Assembly (NCBI GenBank): GCA_947179155.2
Contig: OX359270.1
Coordinates: 23,077,056 to 23,141,055 of the forward strand
From: Hedera helix
Lineage: Eukaryota > Streptophyta > Magnoliopsida > Apiales > Araliaceae
Length of the DNA: 64,000 nucleotides
Direction of reading: 5' to 3'
Position numbers and translations under genes: made by a program. The notes under the pieces were generated by a model, which saw nothing but the letters and a program-made list of their open reading frames with translations, was not told the DNA's origin and ran no database searches. Positions 1 through 11,500 of this stretch are shown in pieces (position 1 is the stretch's first letter; each line of letters begins with the position of its first letter).

Positions 1-459
1 TTATACACAATCATTAAATAAAATCATGTTATTGAAGACTCAGTAAATTTAAAATTTTATAACATTTACTTAAACTTTGCCTCAGAATCGCAATCTTGAC
101 ATAAATCTTACAACTCGGAACATTTATATTTCATGACCTAGTATATTACAACCATTGTGAGCAAACAAAAACTCGCAATCTAAAAATAAATATTTAGTCT
201 ATTTACAGACTTCTCTAATCTAATCGAGGTCATAAGTATTAACACTCGCTTTAATATACAACTGTCTTTCACTACTATTATAAGGCCTTAACTCGAGAAT
301 AATACCAATTTGTAATTATTCCAACATGTTAAATCAAAAGATTTAAATAGCTCTAACAACAAGGTTTTATAGCAATTATAACTTAAATCATTTTCTTTGC
401 GTTTATCGAGATCTTCAAATTCCTCGCACATTGCTGAAAATATTTAATTATAGCAAGAG

Positions 460-475
460 TGAGCATGACGGCTTA
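460..475 (-). promoter_or_regulatory. Hairpin motif shared by diverged LTRs, cut by the solo LTR
   Basis: A 16-bp motif with TGAGC and GCTCA-type arms around a 6-base loop. Here the right arm reads GCTTA and is exactly the target duplicated by the solo LTR. Related copies are at 18076-18091, 26616-26631 and 33166-33181. Function is unknown. Confidence 0.4.
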
Positions 476-1520
476 TGTAAGACCCTGAATTTTATGAAAT
501 ACAAAATTTAATTTTTCTTCATATATATTTTTTCTGAAACAGTAAGTGGTTAAATTGATAAAGTTAAAAGTTAAGGATATTATGTGTAAATTATATTATG
601 TCGGACAATATTCGTTTGGTCGGGAAATATTCGTACAAAGGCGTCGTACGAACCAATCATTGGTGGACCCCACAACGAATAATTATCGGATATAAAAAAT
701 CACATAAACAATTTTTAAATGGTCAATGGTACTATCACTTTTAATTGTTAAAATATCCAGTGGTAAAAGAATAGTAATATACGGTATTACAAATAACATA
801 CGGTATTGCACAGTAACACACGACATTGCACAGTGTTTCGTATTATTAAACTGATAAAGTGGTTATCGTACAGTATTTGACTTTATTGTCACATGCACAA
901 TAATTCATATTATTAAACTGATAATTGTCACAGTAGCATATGCACAGTCATTCACACTATTGAATCAATAATTATCATGACACAGTAACGTATTCTTTCT
1001 TTTACATACTTTCTGCATTATTGTTATCTCTATTATGATGTTATTTAAACAGTTGTATTTCATTATTAATTAACTTGATATCTAACTTAGAGAGCCAACT
1101 ACACTGTATTTATAACAATTAGTCATAATAATGAATAAGTGTGAATTGTTGTTGAATAATTGAATTGATAAAATTATTTATTTATTATAATAAATAATAT
1201 AAAGTTAGGTGATATAAAATGAATGGTATATATTAAAGATAATGTAATAATTATAGAATTTTAAATGAATGGTGTAGATTGAAGATGATATTTAAAAGAA
1301 TGGTTTAGATTAAGAAAATCTTAAAAGATGAAATGAATGGTATAGATTAAAGATAATATAGAATTTGAAATGCATTGTGTAGATTAAAGATGATCTTTAA
1401 ATTGATGGTTTAAATTAAAGAAATCTTAAAAGATGAAATGAGTGGTATGGATTAAACATTATCTTGAAATAAACGGTTTGGATTAAATTAGGAAATCTTG
1501 GTTATGATAAGATTTTTTGC

Positions 1521-1529
1521 TATAAATAG
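1521..1529 (+). promoter_or_regulatory. LTR TATA box
   Basis: TATAAATAG inside the solo LTR. The equivalent sits at 54427-54435 (minus) in the 52-55 kb copy and at 35933-35941 (minus, TATAAATAT) in the 34-36 kb copy. Conservation across three copies supports it as the LTR promoter. Confidence 0.6.
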
Positions 1530-1853
1530 AGGCATTAACTTAAGGATTTTTTATAAACTTCCTTACTTGTTCTTTCTTTCACTCTCAAAATATTTCTTTG
1601 TGTAAGTTCTCTCTAAGTGTGCTTAAGTCATCTTGAGTATTTGTGAAGATCTATAAGTGTACAAGTACTGTTCAAGTTAATCAACCTCATTTAAATCAAT
1701 ATCCAGTCACGTGTTAAGGTAAGGGATTCCATCTTTTTCATCTTCCACTATTCAAACTTACTGCGGTAAGGGATTATCATTCTTTGATTCTCGAAAATAA
1801 TATTGTTTCTCTCTTACTCATAAGATGTGTCATTTATTTCCATGTATTAAATT

Positions 1854-2135
1854 ATGGGAATAACCTTACGGCACGGATTACCGCCTGTTGGTGAATAACC
1901 TTTCGTATTCATTCCTTATTAATATCTGAGAATAACCTTACTGCGCAGATTACCGTCTGTTTGGTGAATAACTCTTCGTATTCAATCTTTATTAAATTGT
2001 GGGAATAACCTTACAGTGCGGATTACCGTCTGTTGGTGAATAACCTTTCGTATTCATTCCTTATTAATCTCTGAGAATAACCTGACTACGCGGATTACCG
2101 CATGTTTGGTGAATTACTCTTTGTATTCATTTCCT
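1854..2135 (+). repeat. Tandem repeat of 72-73 bp with alternating unit types
   Basis: Four units begin near 1856, 1928, 2001 and 2073. Units alternate between a GGGAATAACC form and a GAGAATAACC form, giving a higher-order period of about 145 bp. Each unit contains GGATTACCG and GGTGAATAA. The array lies inside the LTR, and the inverted copy is at about 53360-53700. Confidence 0.75.
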
Positions 2136-3959
2136 ATTTTTCTAAACATTTCTATTGAACTGTAACTGTTATTCTGAACTATGGATCTTGAATATCATTT
2201 TTGAATTTTACTCCACATCATGTTGACAATTTGGACATTATTTAAATCTGCACAAAGTAAACTTATGATACTTATTGTTTATCCTATTTCTTCTGTTCAT
2301 AATTTGTATCACTGTTATTTGTACTAATCATCAAAAATCAAGTTGTTGTGAATATCTGTGGCCGGGGCACAGATGCGATATAATTGTTGAAAAGATGATA
2401 GGTTAAAGGCGATATAATAGGTTAAAGGCGATACATCTATTCGGTGTCTTTTATGACACGTGGTGAAAGTTCTCTTTGGCCCGTAGTGCAAAGATGAACT
2501 GTTGTTTGGTATGATTATGACCAAAGGCTGAATACTAGTATAATCATGACCGTTGGTGTTATATTGAATATCTTTAGCCCGTAGTGCAAAGATGAACTGT
2601 TGATTTGCATGATTATGACCAGGAACTGTGAATTTGTATTATCATGACTAATGGTATTTCAGATAATAAAAGTTGATGATATTTTTTTGGAAAAGAGAAG
2701 CGAGTGGACATTATAGTCTGTATTATTCTTCTAATAAATTGTTCATTCCGCTATTATTATTGATCTGAACGTTGTTCAAGAATTTAACTGCAGTTTTTGA
2801 TATAAACCTTGTAGTCTATTGTATTCTACCAAGAACTCAACTGTTGAAGGCTAACGATAATTTATTCGTCATTATCTTAGCCATGATATTCTTTACTGGG
2901 CTATTTGAGCTCACCATTTCTTTTTGTTCCATTGTTTTTCAACAGAAGATGAGAACGTAGCTGGGTCTAGTCGGGGGATGGAGTGAAAGTTCGAGGGATA
3001 ACTATCGTAGTTTTCACGTGTTGTAAAATAGTGTGACAATAATCGTGAAAGACTTAGTTATGTATTATTATACACTTTATTGTTGTATGTTGCACTACTT
3101 GTAATAATTTTGTTGTAGTTTTTTGACAACTCAAGTTTGGATTGTATGGGCCCAAATTTGGGGGTGTCACAGCTTAGCAAGTCTAACAATTATCACATAA
3201 CACATAAGTCACATTTAATTCCTACTTTATGCTCCATGCTTTGCATTTATACAGGTATCATGCTTATCATGCTTTGGATTTATACAATTAAATCATGCTT
3301 ACCATGCATGTCAATATTTTCAAGTTATATAACTCATATAACACATTTTAACTCATAGCATTAATTATATATCGGCTATTAACATCGTATGACTGTACAC
3401 ATGCACATTTAGAAATCAGTTAGTACATACAATAAGTGCACACATAATAGTTTATGCATATAGCAACAGGTTTGCAAGAATAACACATTGTACTGAAAAA
3501 TTTGCCTGAATTGCTTCCTCGCTTACGCCTACACAATTCAATTTACCTCATTTGAAAGACCTAATATGATTATCTTTTAATTAGTAACGCACATAGGGAT
3601 CCATTTATCATTCTCAAATAAATTGACTCAACAACACATAGTTCCCTATTTACTAACTCATAAATTATATGATAATATTATCACCCTGGAGAATATTTTA
3701 ATTATCGGCCAGTATTATTAAACATTAATAATGCCTCATTCAATTACAAACGTTATTAAGAATTAAACAACATCTTAATTGATTACTAATATTATTAAGT
3801 CCTTAATAATATTCACCCAATTATCAATATTATTAATCATTTAATAATATTTCATCACTTTCTTTTATCATTAAATATTTAATAATAATTTACTCATTTA
3901 GTAATATTTAAAGACTTAACAATTAAATGTAAATTGTCTAATCACTTTATCATTTCCTT

Positions 3960-4570
3960 AATTCCTTTACTTTATTTATTTAATATTAATTAAATAAAAA
4001 AATAATTTAATTAACTTTACCTGTTATTTAACATTACATAAGCAATTATCTTTTTAACCTTATTTTCCTTTAATTATTATTTAATATCATTTAAATAATA
4101 ATTAATTAATTAATTATTCTTATTTCCTTTAATGATTATTGAACATCATTAGATAATAACTTCTTAATTAATTAACCCCATTTATTATTTAATATTAATT
4201 AAATAATAAATGATCAATTTATTCACTTCATCTCCCTTTAATTATTATTTAATATCCTTTAAATAATAATTAAATAATGAATAATCCCTATTTATTAAAT
4301 AATAAATAATTACCTTATTAACTTTATCTTACTTTAATTATTATTTAATATCTTTTAAATAATAATTAGATAACTAATCGCTATTATTTATTATTTAATA
4401 TTAATTAAATAATAAATAATTATTTTATTAATTTCATATACTCCTTTACTTTATTTATTATTTAGTATTTAAATAATAAATAAATAAATAAATTATTTTT
4501 ATTTATTTTATTTATTATTTAAATAATAAATAGTAACCTTTATGTATTATTTAATTAAAATTGAATAATA
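3960..4570. repeat. Array of AT-only near-palindromes
   Basis: Imperfect repeats of about 55-110 bp are each centred on a near-palindrome of the type TTATTTAATATTAATTAAAT, with variants near 3970, 4080, 4190, 4245, 4330, 4395 and 4460. The array lies inside the 1-6584 LTR. Confidence 0.65.
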
Positions 4571-6584
4571 CATAATTATTTTATTCTTTTATCCTTATTT
4601 TTCTTAAGTCCTTCGTATTTATTAAAAATACTTAATTAGATTATTATTTTTATAACTCTTGGATATCTTTATTAAATTTCATTCCATACACAAAATAATT
4701 TTTTTTTAATTTTCGAACTTTATTTACTATTTTTAAATAGTCCATTTCTGTCCAGAAATGACACTAATTATTAAACATTGAATATTTATTAGAAAATTAT
4801 TAAATTTATATGGTAGCTTTTTGTGAGCATATAGTACGTCCAGTAAACATATCATAATTTTTGGAGTTACACGCTTCAAGTTATAGGAGTCATACCATTT
4901 TAAAACTTTAAAAATCGTTTGGTCATAACTCACTCATCCAAAGTTGGATGGAGCTGAATTTTGGGAAGTGTCTTTTTTATAACATTTAATATCATATTTA
5001 AAAATTTCGGAATTTTTAGAGCAATATAAGTGGCCAAAACAGGCCATTCAATTTTCTGGGTAGTAAGTTTCCAAATTATTTTCCGACATGACTATTTTAC
5101 GAGAAAAATCACCACGGATAGCTCGTTTAATATTTTTCAGTCGTTCCACTTGGAATCTCTTTTTATCTCATAGTCCTACTACCCAAAATTGATGGATCAT
5201 GAATACGACTTACGGAACGTAAACAGTAAATTCGGGAATGGACTGTTACGTTTAAAGGTTTTCTGGTAAAGTCGTTTTCAAGTTTTATATCAAACTTACC
5301 AACATAGATGCATATCAATACTCATGTTAAACCCATTAAACCCTATATATACTAGTCTAGCATGGATTTAAGCAACAAGAGCTTTGAAAATGGTTTTGTA
5401 CCATTAAAATTAAATATAGAGCAAAGAAAATACCAAAACTAGGATTTTTCATCAACCAATATCAATCTAAGCTTTCTTAGCTTTTTAGGTGATCAAAACA
5501 TATATCACCAACACAAGACTTTACAAAATCCTTAGATCTATTTTTAAAACTTATAGATCCATAATCTTTCCATATGGATCTACCACTATAACCCTAAATC
5601 TAACAATATAAGTTAAACTAGAATTTTAGCGTTAAGATTCATTATACATTTCCTTGATGATCTTCTTCTTCCCCATGAAGGATGCTAGACATCTATTGCT
5701 AGACTCCTTCTCCTTCTCCTTCTTCTACCCAAAATAAGTTCACCGTTCTTAGCTTTATTTTAAGCTCACACAAAGCTCTCTCTTTCTATCTACACTTAGT
5801 GATTCCAACAAATGAACCAAGCTCTAGCAACTAAACAAATGGCCTCTATTTGTAGAAAAACCAAAGCTAGGGTAAAGTAGTCTTTAATCCTCAAATTAAA
5901 AGTTTTCTAGAAATTTCCCTCATGGGCACATTAGTCATTAATCATTGCAAGCTAAGAATAAAAAGGTCATTAAGACAACTCTAGAAAATTTCTTAGAAAT
6001 TTCCTACTAGGATTCACTAGACATTAATAGTTTTTACTAAGGGCAAGGTGATTATTAGGAATTTTTCTAGCAATTTCCTTTAGGAAATCAAAGTCATTAA
6101 CAAATTTCCTCAACACAAAAAGGTCCTTAAGGCATAAAAAGGCACCTTCCTAACACTTTAGTTAACCAATGCAAGAATCACTTCATTATTAATTACACAT
6201 TAAGGTCAACTCTCCATAATTTTCATGTGGCTCGAGAACACACCTCTCCATTTGAAATTTATTTACTTATTAAAATTTTCATATACCTCATTATAAAATT
6301 TCTTACATAATCTTATTTGTCGAATAGTTCATCGAGTTTTTAAAGGTATCATATTACCTTACTCTTAATATACCTCCAAATATGCATATTAATAAAATTC
6401 TAGGTTTTAAAATTAAAAAAAAAAACACATTTACTCACATTCAAATCTTAACACAAGGATTAGGGTAAAATATTTACTCAATTTCTATACATTTTACTTC
6501 TCCGAATCTAGGTTTTAACTTCAACCTTTATTTCATCATCTAAGATTTTATTTAAAAGTCTTGTCAAATATTCGGGATATTACA

Positions 6585-6856
6585 GCTCCAATACAAACAG
6601 GTATTCATACGTTCATTACTCTTCGGCTCCAATTATTCAAATAAATCTAACTAATCCTATTACAAAATATTTTCATAAAATAGATACATTGATCAACGGT
6701 CAAGGAAAAGTACATAGGAGGGAGATAAAATTTACATCAGAAAAATAGAGAAAGACGATGTACGTAGACCCCATTTATTAAAACTCATTTATTCATACAT
6801 TCACTAAAATAAATTCAATCATATTGATCAATAGTCCATAATCAATCCCATTTATT

Positions 6857-6858
<2 letters not shown>
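6585..6858. other. Spacer, no gene or element recognised
   Basis: Sequence between the LTR end and the TA microsatellite. I see no ORF, LTR terminus or similarity to other parts of the window. Confidence 0.5.

Positions 6859-6931
<73 letters not shown>
6859..6931. repeat. (TA)n microsatellite, left border of the viral integrant
   Basis: About 36 uninterrupted TA dinucleotides. A second run at 14446-14466 lies at the other end of the viral sequence. Confidence 0.95.
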
Positions 6932-6934
<3 letters not shown>

Positions 6935-7310
6935 TACTAATAGTGATAAACAAAGAACATATTACTAAAATTTACTTGATTTATAAAACTTTAATCGAAT
7001 TACAATAGAGAGTACAAAAGATAGAGAGAGAATTATAACTTACAGAAAAGCCAGTGCTTAAACACTGAGGCTCTGATTCTCTTAAATAGAGAAGACATAC
7101 AATGAAATTCAAATGAAATTACAACGAAATTCAAATGAAATTCAAACGAATTACTATTACAGACACTTTTCACTATTACAGACACGTTTTACTTTTCAGA
7201 CACCTTTTACTATTCATTACTGATGATAGCCTCGAGATGCCAAAAGGTAGATGTTTTTGGTAAAGTAGATGCTGAATTTTGACTAAAGGAGCAGACAGGT
7301 CAGAGACAGA
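6932..7310 (-). promoter_or_regulatory. Putative intergenic/promoter region of the endogenous pararetrovirus
   Basis: This lies immediately downstream of the second viral ORF on the minus strand, where caulimovirid genomes keep their non-coding region. On the minus strand a TATA-like CTATTTAAGAG occurs at about 7076-7090. Short direct repeats (ACTATTACAGACAC and variants) lie at about 7148-7200, with AAATTCAAATG repeats before them. No tRNA-Met priming site was found. Assignment rests on position and composition only. Confidence 0.4.
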
Positions 7311-8591
7311 TCAGGCAAATGGGTCCTGAGCATCTTGGAGGGAGATGCTTCCATAAGGATCTTTACTGGAAGCTGCTGACTCATGAGAGGAGACGGAAAC
7401 AGAAGAGTCTTCTTCATCAACTTCTTTGCGGAGTGAAGAAATTCTTTGGTTAATAGCATCGGTTAATAACTTAATATCTGCAACAGAACAACTATTGATA
7501 ATTAAGAGATCAATAAAGCCTGTTGGGCTTGACTTTTCCTATTTAATTTTTGCAGTTCCAGAAGTAGAGGCTAGAACTAGTTTAACTGGAGTTAATGGGA
7601 ATTCAGTTTGAACTTGTTTGACAATCCTGTTGACATCAAACTTGTCCCACCATTTAACAAAGAAAATTTTGGTTACTACAGGGATCTAACTAGAAGGAGG
7701 AAAGTTGTACTGCCATTTAAGAATCCAAGGGATCTTATATTTACGGACGAATCGGAGCAGTACTGGGATGCCTTCAAATTTAGAGTTAAATGGAACTTTA
7801 TTACTGAAGTGGTTTACTTGGGTGAGGAGGAGTTCTGGAAGAATAGAACTCAAAGGATCATATCTAAATCACCAAATGGTGAACCAGAGAGAAATTTGAC
7901 TTTTAAATTTGTGGTCAAACTGGATGAACCATGAGTGACTGAAGGATTGGTTCTGGTACAAGAAGATTTTGTGTCAGGCTTCCATATAGTCATAGTAACT
8001 AAAATATGCATCATCTTTACAAAGTAAAGGGTTACTAGAATCAGTAAGAGGTCTCAAATCAGAGGGATGATTTCCCCAATTTGAAATAATCTGTTTAATA
8101 TATAAAGAATGAAAGATGATTTTGGTACTATCATTCCTGTCGTAAATGGGTTTAATGGTTATGGACTCTGTTTGAATAAGAAGATCTTTATAAAAAGTTA
8201 ATGACTTGTATGGAGCATTGGGAACGAAGTGCCAACCAGGGGGATAAAACTGGGCAGCAAGCTTAATGGGGTCATTTTTTGAGGTCATTGTATGTTCAAC
8301 ATAGAACTGGTTACTTTCATGACTAAGAGTATATTCAGATCTAGGCAGAGCTGGATCTAATGACTGGGTTTTGCTTTCAAATGGATCGAAAGGTTTAGGT
8401 TGACTGGCTAGGGCTGAACTGTATGGTTTAGGTATTTGACCTAAAACCTGAAAATTAGTAGAAGGTGACCTAGGGGGATAACTGGGGTGAGGAACAAGAG
8501 TTTCAGTAACTGGAATAGTCGGAGTAGAAGAAGTTACCTGTGCCTTGCCTCTGCCGGCTCGGCTGGAAGACGATCCACCTCTCACACTCAT
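7311..8591 (-). pseudogene. Second ORF of endogenous caulimovirid, unknown function, four in-frame stops
   Basis: The reading frame starts at ATG 8591 and holds to a TGA at 7313-7311 (427 codons). It is broken by in-frame stops at 7976-7974 (TGA), 7871-7869 (TGA), 7688-7686 (TAG) and 7541-7539 (TAG), with no frame change. The uninterrupted N-terminal part is 205 residues: a Ser/Arg/Pro-rich start, then a conserved-looking region with a PPGW motif near residue 117. The part after the stops has a Trp-rich segment including IPWILKW and an acidic Ser-rich tail. Its start codon overlaps the stop of the upstream polyprotein as ATGA. I do not recognise a biochemical function. By position it corresponds to the extra 3' ORF found in some plant endogenous pararetroviruses. 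An ORF on the opposite strand at 7608-7934 is its antisense shadow. Confidence 0.6.
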
Positions 8592-11500
8592 TGATTTTGT
8601 TTTGAGATTCCTGACTGCAGAAATTCTCTAGTAAGAAAATATGGAATTGAATTCTCACTACCTTTAATGTATTCAATATCAAATTCAAAGATACTTAAAA
8701 TAGATTGCCATCTTGCAAAAATCTGTTTAGAGGCAATGTTTTCAACATCTTTTTCTAAGACATATTTAGCCGATTTACAATCTAATCTTACTAAAAACTT
8801 TTGATTTAATAAATCACTATAAAATTTATTAATGCATGAGACTAGAGATAAAATCTCTTTTTTAATGGTAGAATAATTACTCTGAGTAAGATCCCAAGCA
8901 TGAGAATAAAAGCAAACAATCTGCTTAGGAGAAATAGGGGTTAACTTTTGTTTCAGAATACCGCCGAAACCAATATCTGAGGCATCGGTTTCAAAAATTT
9001 TAAATGCAGTGTGATTAGCTATGCCAAGACAGGGTAAAGCTTTGACATATTTTTTTAATATCTCGGATTATGGAAGTATGAATATTAGTCCAAGGGGAAG
9101 GATTTGACTGCAATCTTTCGAATAGGGGTTTACATTACTTGCGTAGATCTTTATAGAATTCACCAATATAATTGAGAGACCCTAAAAATCTTTGTAACTG
9201 GGTTTTATTGAGGATTTTATCAGAAAATTTATCAGCAAATTGAATAGCACAAATAACAGGCTGAATAGTTCCATATTGAATATGATAACCAAGGAATTTA
9301 ATTTTTGTTTGGAACAGGCTGAATTTGGTAGAAGATATGACTATGCCATTAGTTTTGACTGTATGAAAAAATGAATTTAAATGTTTTCAATGTTCTTCAA
9401 TAGAGTTGGAAAAGATAAGAACATCATCAATGTAGACAATAGCAAAATGACTGAAAGGATTTAAAATATCATTCATAATATTCTGGAATTCACTAGGGGC
9501 ATTCTTCAGACCGAAATGCATGACATTTCATTCATAATGACCAAAAGGAGTATTGAAAGCGGTTTTGTATCGATCTTTCTCATTAATTTGGATTTGCCAG
9601 AATCCGCTCTTAAGGTCAAATTTACTAAAAATGACAGTTTGACTTAGCCTTTTAATCAAATCCTTTTTATTAGGTAATGGATACCGAATCCATTCAAGAA
9701 CTTTATTAAGAGGTTTATAATTTATGACTAACCTGGGGACTCCTCTTTCTATTTCAGAATTCTTATTAACATAGAAAGCAGGACATGACCAAGGGGATTT
9801 ACTCTTTCTAATTAATCCTTTTTTCAATAAATCATTAATTTCTTTTTTACAATGTTCCATTTGTTCATGGTTCATTTGAATAGGTCTAGCCTTAGTAGGA
9901 ATTAAATGTTCTTTAAATTCCTTAGCATAAGGTAGCCTAACAATATGTTTATTCCTGTGCCAGGAAGCATGGGGAAGATCAGAACAAACAGAATCAGTTA
10001 AAACTTTTGTAAAATATTTTATTTGTTCTTGTAATTTATTATTTTTTAAACGTTCTTCAACTTTCTTATACCTAATTTCATCTTTTAGGTATTTTAAATG
10101 ATTTGTCTTATTATTTAAGATATTCAAACTTTTAGAAATTGACTCATCTTGAATTATCCTTAAATCTTTGTTTTTAGGTTTATTAATAAATGAAAACGTT
10201 ACTTTTTGACCTAAATGTTTAGTAGTTAATCCATCTATATTGGTAGTAAAATGGTACAATAAATATATAAATAGTAATCCTAAAATAATCTTATCCATCA
10301 TGTTTCGTATTAACACAAAAGATGTTTCAAAACAAACATTATTTTGACAGATATGAGCTTTAGGTAATTTGTAATTTATATCCATTTTACTTCCATTAGC
10401 AGATGCCATTCTTTCAGCAGTTTTTACATAATACCTAGTTGGTATAAGACTTTCTTGAATGCAATTCAAGTTAGCACCAGTATCAACTAAGGCTGGGATT
10501 TCTAAAGTGAAAGTTTTGTTAATAATTATAGTGACTTTAATATACCATTTTTGAATGGTAAGAGATTTTAATATACTTAAAGATAATCCTTGTTGATTAA
10601 GGGTTTCATTATCACTATCTGGGTTATTAACTTTAAAAGTTTCAGCTTCTTCATTATCTTCACTATCAGAGGAGTTATTAACTAACAATGTATCCTTTTC
10701 TTTAAGTTTATTAATTTCATTTCTTAACTCAGGGATTTCTGACTTTAATTTAGAAATTTCTCGTTTTAAATTATTAACTTCTTGGTTTAATTCAGATAAA
10801 GTTATTTCTTTTACTGGACTTTTAAATCTTTCTAAAGTCTTATTAAGGCTGAAAACAGGTTTTTCTTTTAGCTTATTCATTTTATTAGTTGGAGTTTCTT
10901 TGTTAAAAAGATCTTTTAATTGTTTAGTATATTGAATTTTTAACTGGGGATCAGAAATTTTACTAATTAGATCAATTAATAAGCCTTGTTCTTCCTCTTG
11001 TTTACTTAAAACATTTAAGGATTTATTACAACAAGTATCAGTACATCCTAAAGTTATTTTAGGACTTTCATTACCAGAAGTTGAATTATTAGTTTCACTG
11101 GAAGACTGAGAATAATAATCTTCTTGTTCATTATTACTAGAATTATTTTCTATTCTCATTAACTCAATTATCTGATTACTATCTTCTTCGGATATTTTTA
11201 ATTGTTTTAGTTTTTATTTTACTTTGCATTCATTTTTATAATGACCTGATTTACCACAATTATGACAAATGACTTTACTTTTATCAATTTTTTTATAAGT
11301 TTTCTTTTTATAGGGTTTTTTATAACTTGTATTTTTGGGATATTTTTTATAATAACTTTCTTTGTTATTGTATCTATGTTTTCTAAATTTATATTTTTTA
11401 TCTTTTTTATGGTGACTTTTCTTTCTAGAAGGAGCAATAGGGGGCAGACCATATTGTTCACAGAAAGAGCCTAACTCATATTTAGCTTTGTTTTTATCTT

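Larger units (their letters stand above)
476..3171 (+). mobile_element. Solo LTR with GCTTA target-site duplication
   Basis: The LTR starts TGTAAGACCC at 476 and ends GGGTGTCACA at 3171 (2,696 bp). The flanks are GCTTA at 471-475 and GCTTA at 3172-3176, a perfect 5-bp TSD with no internal region, so this is a solo LTR left by recombination. A promoter-type TATA box (TATAAATAG) lies at 1521-1529. The same family occurs at 34306-36836 and 52158-55539. No coding sequence of its own is seen; small ORFs here are incidental. Confidence 0.88.
1..6584 (-). mobile_element. LTR retrotransposon LTR, truncated by window edge, interrupted by a solo LTR
   Basis: Read on the minus strand, the LTR begins at 6584 with TGTAATATCCCG and runs left past base 1, so its 3' end is not in the window. 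Bases 476-3171 are a later insertion. No primer-binding site or polypurine tract adjoins the 6584 end, so a solo LTR or a 5' LTR are both possible. The family is related to the LTR ending at 22864: both start TGTAATATCCC and both carry the hairpin motif described at 460-475. No coding sequence is seen. Much of 3.7-4.7 kb is extremely AT-rich. Confidence 0.6.

Noticed and set aside
2324..2524. 66-codon ORF with a close relative at 52803-52997
   Set aside because: The similarity reflects two copies of the same LTR. The ORF is not kept at length in the third copy and has no domain, so it is not a conserved gene.
476..3171. Pairing of the 476-3171 and 34306-36836 LTRs as two ends of one element
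   Set aside because: They are in opposite orientation, and the first has its own perfect GCTTA duplication, so it is an independent solo LTR.
7608..7934. 108-codon plus-strand ORF
   Set aside because: It is antisense to the second viral ORF, whose minus-strand frame holds across it in register with the 205-codon N-terminal part.
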